DNA of 64,000 bases from Bacteroidales bacterium (GTDB lineage: Bacteria > Bacteroidota > Bacteroidia > Bacteroidales > Muribaculaceae): NCBI GenBank assembly GCA_004557385.1, contig SFEA01000001.1, positions 62,001 to 126,000 of the forward strand. Direction: 5' to 3'. How positions within the stretch are numbered: position 1 is the stretch's first letter; every line of letters starts with the position of its first letter. Shown piece by piece: positions 59,321 through 64,000 of the stretch. Under the pieces are notes generated by a model. The model was given only the letters and a program-made list of their open reading frames with translations, ran no database searches and was not told the DNA's origin. The position numbers and the translations under genes were made by a program.

Positions 59321-60175
59321 ATGAGCAGCGATTATGTAGAAGTCGATTTTGAGTTTCGTCCACTTGATGCCGACGAGATGGACATTTTGTGCGCCTTGCT
59401 TGCCGAGTTCGATTACGATTCGTTTGAAACCACCGACAAGGGTGTGAAGGCTTATGTCAATGCCGACAGTTTTGATGAGAACAACATCGGCGTTGCCGTG
59501 TCGCTTTACAATTTCCGCTCAAAGATAAAGTGGGCCGTGAAGGAGGTGAAAGCCGAAGACTGGAACGCCGAGTGGGAGCAGAACGGTTTCTCGCCAATAG
59601 TGATAGGCGAGGAGTGTGTTGTGCATGCCACCTATCATACCGATTATCCCAAATGCAATGTTGATATTGTAATCAATCCCAGAATGTCGTTTGGCTCGGG
59701 GCATCACGAAACCACGTCGATGATGATTGAGCGATTGCTGAACATTGAACTGCAAGGCAAGCGCGTTGTGGATATGGGTGCCGGCACAGGCATTCTTTCG
59801 ATAGTGGCTGCTAAGCGTGGGGCTTCGTCGGTAACCGGAATAGAAATAGATGAAACAGCCTATAATAACGCGGTTGAAAATTGCAGATTGAATGGTGTGG
59901 ATGTGACAATGATTCACGGCGATGCTTCGGCATTGGCAGGTGTGAGCGGATGTGATTTGTTTTTGGCAAACATCAACCGAAACATTATCTTGAATGATAT
60001 TGAAAAATACAGTTCGTGCATGGCTGACGGCGCTACGTTGCTGATTTCGGGGTTTTATGAAAGCGATTTGCCAATCATCGACGAGAAGCTGCATGCCTTA
60101 GGTTTTGCATTTAGGAATAAAAACGTGAAAAATGATTGGACAATGGCTGAATTTGCGTTGAGTTGGCACGTTTAA
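59321..60175 (+). CDS. prmA: Ribosomal protein L11 methyltransferase
   Basis: Trimethylates ribosomal protein L11. The 284-residue protein has the substrate-recognition part (about 1-100), VINPRMSFGSGHHETTSMMIE (the conserved G-H-x-x-T-x-x-M segment), the SAM motif MGAGTGILSIVAAKRGA and NINRNIIL as motif IV. Length is standard for PrmA. Starts four bases after the small basic protein gene, so the cluster and prmA may share a transcript. The ATG at 59321 is favoured by the family opening. Confidence 0.92.
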   Translation: MSSDYVEVDFEFRPLDADEMDILCALLAEFDYDSFETTDKGVKAYVNADSFDENNIGVAVSLYNFRSKIKWAVKEVKAEDWNAEWEQNGFSPIVIGEECVVHATYHTDYPKCNVDIVINPRMSFGSGHHETTSMMIERLLNIELQGKRVVDMGAGTGILSIVAAKRGASSVTGIEIDETAYNNAVENCRLNGVDVTMIHGDASALAGVSGCDLFLANINRNIILNDIEKYSSCMADGATLLISGFYESDLPIIDEKLHALGFAFRNKNVKNDWTMAEFALSWHV

Positions 60176-60229
60176 CGTGTGTCTTTGCAGAATATTGTAA
60201 GCTAAAAGTGTTAAATTAACCGAAATGCC

Positions 60230-60259
60230 TTTGATTAAAAGAATTAATTCTTAAATTTG
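60230..60259 (+). promoter_or_regulatory. Promoter of the sigma-factor gene
   Basis: TTTG (60230-60233), 18 bases and TAAATTTG (60252-60259), with a leader of about 85 bases to the ATG at 60352. Confidence 0.7.
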
Positions 60260-60351
60260 CAGCATAAACATTCTAATTGTATCACTTATATTATTAAAAA
60301 ACATCGATTGCCTATTGAAAAGATTTACTTATTAAACAAAACATTGTTATA

Positions 60352-60942
60352 ATGAGAAATTTAAAAGACCTAAACGACGACTTGTTGGTAAGGCTGTACG
60401 TTGGGGGTGAATGTAAGGCTTTTGATACGTTGATAGAGCGATACAAAAATCGTGTATACACCTATATATTTCATCAGGTGCACGACGAATTTGTTTCGGA
60501 CGACATTTTTCAGGAAACATTTGTAAAAGCCATCACTACTATACAGCAGGGACGATACGTTGAGAACGGAAAGTTTCTGGCATGGATTACGCGCATAGCG
60601 CACAATTTAATTATCGACTATTTCCGTCAGGAGAAAGCCGAGAACTTGCAGTCGTGCGACAGTCAGGATGTGAATATCTTGAACAGAAAAGATTTGAGCG
60701 AGGACACTGTAGAAGACAATATGGTGTTGATGCAGATTCATGCCGACATACGCAGCCTTGTGCAGGCGTTGCCGATGTCGCAGCGCGAGGTGCTGCTGAT
60801 GCGTTATTATAAGAATATGAGCTTCAAGGAAATTGCTGACGCAACCAATGTGAGCGTAAACACTGCGCTTGGCAGAATGCGTTATGCAATAATTAATATG
60901 CGTAGGCTTGCCAGCGAAAACCGTGTGTCGTTGACAGTTTGA
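60352..60942 (+). CDS. RNA polymerase sigma-70 factor, ECF type
   Basis: A 196-residue sigma factor with region 2 (about 20-90: FDTLIERYKNRVYTYIFHQVHDEFVSDDIFQETFVKA) and region 4 (about 130-180: ALPMSQREVLLMRYYKNMSFKEIADATNVSVNTALGRMRYAI). No region 3 or anti-sigma gene is adjacent. It stands alone except for the 50-residue ORF after it. Its own promoter is a standard TAnnTTTG type, so autoregulation by an alternative motif is not obvious. Confidence 0.93.
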   Translation: MRNLKDLNDDLLVRLYVGGECKAFDTLIERYKNRVYTYIFHQVHDEFVSDDIFQETFVKAITTIQQGRYVENGKFLAWITRIAHNLIIDYFRQEKAENLQSCDSQDVNILNRKDLSEDTVEDNMVLMQIHADIRSLVQALPMSQREVLLMRYYKNMSFKEIADATNVSVNTALGRMRYAIINMRRLASENRVSLTV

Positions 60943-61106
60943 TTTACTGGGCATTTTTTGCTTTGTGATGATATTCCCAGATATGCAGGGTAGCAAGTGT
61001 TGTGCGGCTACATTTAATATATGTAAAAAAAGAAGGCGTAGATAAAATAATATGGCACGTCGGCTCGTTATATGAGCAGAACATATATAAAAAAAAACGA
61101 TTGCCT

Positions 61107-61259
61107 ATGAATGAAATCTACACTAAAGTAAAAAACAACAACACCGATGCTGAGAAATGCCCAAAGCAACGCACTATTGATTTCTTAAAGCAGTTTGCAA
61201 GAATATGTGCTTACGAAAGAATGTTGAATGCAAACATGGGTAGTTTCCCGGCTAATTGA
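61107..61259 (+). CDS. 50-residue protein downstream of the sigma-factor gene
   Basis: Reads MNEIYTKVKNNNTDAEKCPK and a helical part RTIDFLKQFARICAYERMLN, ending GSFPAN. Two Cys, no signal or transmembrane region. The reading frame extends further upstream, but the ATG at 61107 is the best start and the codon use fits. A strong terminator 30 bases after it supports a real transcript. The family is not recognised. It could act on the sigma factor next to it (anti-sigma-like or regulatory small protein), an inference from position only. Confidence 0.6.
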   Translation: MNEIYTKVKNNNTDAEKCPKQRTIDFLKQFARICAYERMLNANMGSFPAN

Positions 61260-61289
61260 AAAAAAGAATTTTTTTACATTCGTTTTGCG

Positions 61290-61339
61290 TAATTGCCTGT
61301 TACAAATTTTGATGTTGTTTCAGGCAATTATTTTTATTT
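61290..61339 (+). terminator. Rho-independent terminator after the small-protein gene
   Basis: TAATTGCCTG (61290-61299) pairs perfectly with CAGGCAATTA (61321-61330), 21-base loop, followed by TTTTTATTT. Confidence 0.75.
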
Positions 61340-61438
61340 GCGGGGGTAGATGCATGCGAAGATGCGCTTGGGTGTGCTGTGTGGGAAGTGCATATATAAT
61401 GTGGAAAACTTTATCTTTTATATACAAATTATTTTCAT

Positions 61439-61446
61439 TAATTTTG
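61439..61446 (+). promoter_or_regulatory. -7 element upstream of the ribonucleotide reductase gene
   Basis: TAATTTTG, an exact TAnnTTTG match, 55 bases before the ATG at 61502. No clear TTTG upstream at the usual spacing. No adenosylcobalamin riboswitch or NrdR box was recognised between 61340 and 61501. Confidence 0.5.
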
Positions 61447-61501
61447 TGTTCGGCATTAAAAGAACCGAATAGACAAAAACCGAACAGATATAAAATAGAA
61501 A

Positions 61502-64000
61502 ATGGCAACTTATAATTTTGATGAGGCATTCAAGGCTTCGACAGAATATTTCGGCGGCGACGAGCTTGCCGCAAAAGTGTGGGTTAGTAAATATGCATTG
61601 AAGGATAGTTACGGTAATTTATATGAACTCACGCCCGACGATATGCATCATAGGCTTGCAAAAGAGATTACGCGTATCGAGAACAAATATGAAAATGCGA
61701 TGTCGGAAGACGAAGTGTTTGATTTGATTAAGCATTTCCGCTATATTGTACCACAGGGCAGTCCGATGTCGGGTATCGGCAACGATTTTCAGGTTGGTTC
61801 GCTTTCAAACTGTTTTGTGATAGGGCTTGATGGCGAGCCTGACAGCTACGGCGGCATCATCAAGATGGACGAGGAGCAGGTGCAGCTGATGAAACGTCGT
61901 GGTGGCGTAGGTCACGACCTGTCGCATCTGCGTCCGAAAGGTTTTCCGGTGAAAAATTCGGCGTTGACGTCTACTGGCATTGTTCCGTTTATGGAACGCT
62001 ATTCAAATAGCACCCGTGAGGTGGCTCAAGACGGTCGTCGTGGAGCGCTTATGCTCACCGTCAGCATCAAGCATCCCGAGTCGGAGGCGTTCATCGACGC
62101 TAAGATGACAGAAGGCAAGATTACCGGCGCCAACGTGTCGGTGCGCATCGACGACGCTTTCATGAAGGCAGCAATCGACGGCACAGAATATGCGCAGACA
62201 TTCCCAATCGATTCCGACAAACCTGAGTTGGTGAAGAACATCGATGCTCGCCATTTGTGGGCAAAAATCATTCATAATGCGTGGAAGAGTGCCGAACCGG
62301 GTGTGTTGTTTTGGGACACTATCACTCGCGAGTCGGTGCCTGACTGTTATGCCGACCTTGGATTCAAAACTATCTCTACCAATCCTTGCGGCGAAATTCC
62401 GTTGTGTCCTTACGACAGCTGTCGCCTGTTGGCAATCAACTTGTATTCGTATGTTGAAAACCCCTTCACACCCGAGGCTCGATTCAACTTTGATTTGTTC
62501 AAGAAACATGTGGCTGCTGCACAGCGCATAATGGACGATATCATCGACCTTGAGATGGAAAAGATTGACAAGATTATCGACAAAATCAAGTCGGACCCCG
62601 AAACTGATGAGGTGAAATTCACCGAATTGAATTTGTGGACAAAGATTCGCAATAAGACCATCAAGGGCCGTCGTACGGGTGTTGGCACTACTGCCGAGGG
62701 TGATATGATAGCAGCTCTTGGTTTGCGCTATGGCACTGAAGAAGCCACTCAAATGTCGGAAACAGTGCACAAAGCATTGGCATTGGCAGCCTATCGCTCG
62801 TCGATTAATCTTGCCAAGGAAAGAGGTGCATTTGAGGTGTACGATTTCAACCGCGAAGTGAACAACCCCTTCGTGAACCGTATATACGATGCCGACCCAG
62901 AGCTGCGTGAGTTGGCAAAGCAGTATGGCAGACGAAACATTGCGTGCCTCACGATTGCTCCTACAGGCACAACCAGCCTGATGACGCAAACCACTTCTGG
63001 CATCGAACCGGTGTTCCTGCCTGTGTATAAACGTCGTCGCAAGGTGAACCCTAACGACGTTGAGAGCCGTGTTGACTTTGTTGACGAAACAGGCGATGCA
63101 TTTGAGGAGTATGTGGTTTATCATCACAAGTTCCTCACATGGATGCAGGTGAACGGAATTGATGTTAAAGATAAATATACGCAGGACGAACTTGACGAAT
63201 TGGTGAAGAAGTCGCCTTACTATAAAGCCACGTCGAACGACGTTGACTGGGTGCAAAAGGTGAGAATGCAGGGCCGTGTGCAGAAGTGGGTTGACCACTC
63301 AATCAGCGTAACCATCAATCTGCCGAACGATGTTAGTGAGAGCTTGGTTAACGAATTATACGTAGAAGCTTGGCGAAACGGTTGCAAAGGCTGCACAGTA
63401 TATCGCGACGGTTCGCGCTCAGGTGTGCTCATATCCACCAAGAAGGAGGAGAAGAAGTCGGGTCATGAGATGCACTACATGGCTGAAGAAGAACGGTTCC
63501 TGAAGCGCCCGATTGAACTTGATGCCGATGTTGTGCGCTTTCAAAACAACAAGGAAAAATGGATTGCATTCATCGGCTTGATAAATGGTCGTCCTTACGA
63601 GATTTTCACGGGACTTGCCGATGACGAGGAAGGCATATTCTGCCCGAAGTCGGTCACTAAGGGCAAGATTATTAAAGCCATTGACGAAAACGGAAACAAG
63701 CGCTATGACTTCCAGTTTATAAACAAACGTGGATATAAAACCACTATCGAGGGTTTGTCCGACAAGTTTAATCCGGAGTTTTGGAATTATGCAAAACTCA
63801 TTTCGGGCGTGTTGCGCTATGGCATGCCTATCGACCAAGTGCTAAAGCTTGTTGGTGGATTGGAGCTTGATAGCCAGTCGATTAACACATGGAAGATGGG
63901 TGTTGAACGCGCATTGAAGAAGTATTTGCCAAACGGCACCAAGGCAAGCGGTCAGAAATGCCCGAATTGCGGAGCTGAAACGCTCATCTATCAGGAAGGT
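61502..64000 (+). CDS. nrdJ: Adenosylcobalamin-dependent (class II) ribonucleoside-diphosphate reductase, C-terminal end cut by window
   Basis: Makes deoxyribonucleotides using a B12-derived radical, so it works with or without oxygen. At least 833 residues are present, open to the right edge. Key segments are GSLSNCFVIG (one of the redox Cys), GRRGALMLTVSIKHP, NPCGEIPLCPYDSC (the catalytic Asn-Cys-Glu of the active site), the phosphate-site PTGTTSLMTQTTSG-type loop, and YRDGSRSGVL. Near the edge a CPNCG motif begins the C-terminal zinc/Cys module. The start ATG at 61502 is natural. No partner small subunit is expected for class II. Missing length is probably short. Confidence 0.94.
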   Translation, partial: MATYNFDEAFKASTEYFGGDELAAKVWVSKYALKDSYGNLYELTPDDMHHRLAKEITRIENKYENAMSEDEVFDLIKHFRYIVPQGSPMSGIGNDFQVGSLSNCFVIGLDGEPDSYGGIIKMDEEQVQLMKRRGGVGHDLSHLRPKGFPVKNSALTSTGIVPFMERYSNSTREVAQDGRRGALMLTVSIKHPESEAFIDAKMTEGKITGANVSVRIDDAFMKAAIDGTEYAQTFPIDSDKPELVKNIDARHLWAKIIHNAWKSAEPGVLFWDTITRESVPDCYADLGFKTISTNPCGEIPLCPYDSCRLLAINLYSYVENPFTPEARFNFDLFKKHVAAAQRIMDDIIDLEMEKIDKIIDKIKSDPETDEVKFTELNLWTKIRNKTIKGRRTGVGTTAEGDMIAALGLRYGTEEATQMSETVHKALALAAYRSSINLAKERGAFEVYDFNREVNNPFVNRIYDADPELRELAKQYGRRNIACLTIAPTGTTSLMTQTTSGIEPVFLPVYKRRRKVNPNDVESRVDFVDETGDAFEEYVVYHHKFLTWMQVNGIDVKDKYTQDELDELVKKSPYYKATSNDVDWVQKVRMQGRVQKWVDHSISVTINLPNDVSESLVNELYVEAWRNGCKGCTVYRDGSRSGVLISTKKEEKKSGHEMHYMAEEERFLKRPIELDADVVRFQNNKEKWIAFIGLINGRPYEIFTGLADDEEGIFCPKSVTKGKIIKAIDENGNKRYDFQFINKRGYKTTIEGLSDKFNPEFWNYAKLISGVLRYGMPIDQVLKLVGGLELDSQSINTWKMGVERALKKYLPNGTKASGQKCPNCGAETLIYQEG

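Noticed and set aside
61228..61515. 95-codon frame upstream of the ribonucleotide reductase
   Set aside because: It overlaps the terminator at 61290-61339 and the reductase start region, is Cys/Phe-rich by composition and has no recognisable features.
1..64000. Insertion sequences, integrases, toxin-antitoxin or restriction systems
   Set aside because: No transposase, recombinase, toxin, antitoxin or methylase motif was seen on either strand.

Overview
The window is a housekeeping-rich stretch of a Bacteroidales chromosome, plausibly a gut Muribaculaceae-type or related genome; the genus cannot be fixed from sequence alone. The evidence is the promoter style (TTTG about 19-21 bases upstream of TAnnTTTG, seen before many genes), the absence of obvious Shine-Dalgarno dependence, an RprX/RprY-type two-component pair, an S16 with a long Ala-rich tail, an EF-G2-type second elongation factor, a Lys-type SerA, a DksA-like protein lacking its zinc cysteines, a DUF4296-type lipoprotein and a DKNYY-type repeat protein. 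No rRNA, CRISPR array, insertion sequence, prophage or integrase is visible. Gene order and codon use look native throughout. Layout, left part: a cut-off gene end (1-93), an intergenic stretch with two arrays of 9-base repeats, rpsP, tcdA, an OmpA-type lipoprotein, and a secreted cell-wall amidase with an HD-domain protein. A long minus-strand block follows: a His/Cys-rich membrane protein, a heavy-metal RND efflux system (adaptor, pump, outer-membrane factor), an unknown coiled-coil membrane protein and a secreted GH2 beta-galactosidase. Beyond it lie rplY-pth-S4 protein (translation), then metF-holB-addB (one-carbon metabolism, replication and repair). Middle part: galE and tRNA-Gln end to end with back-to-back terminators, the DKNYY repeat protein with plsC, the rprXY two-component system, the EF-G2-like factor, hemW against rlmH, crcB, gdhA, yraN, lon, an SDR oxidoreductase, an MFS transporter, serC-serA (serine synthesis), an intergenic multi-hairpin repeat, ileS, and dksA. 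Right part: lspA and a lipoprotein run into hisH-hisA-hisF-hisIE-ftsE, then lysA, an SPOR-type amidase with an MCE/MlaD protein, dnaA with its AT-rich upstream region, a HAD phosphatase, tRNA-Glu, a run of four small envelope proteins (two YtxH, one holin-like, one unknown), prmA, an ECF-type sigma factor with a 50-residue protein, and the start of a B12-dependent class II ribonucleotide reductase that runs off the end. I found no clear new multi-gene system. The best leads are the multi-hairpin repeat upstream of ileS, the duplicated rplY promoter segment, two promoters embedded in the preceding gene's terminator, the EF-G2-like factor with an altered G3 motif, the His/Cys-rich protein with its likely leaderless transcript at the head of the efflux locus, and the unknown membrane protein placed just ahead of beta-galactosidase.
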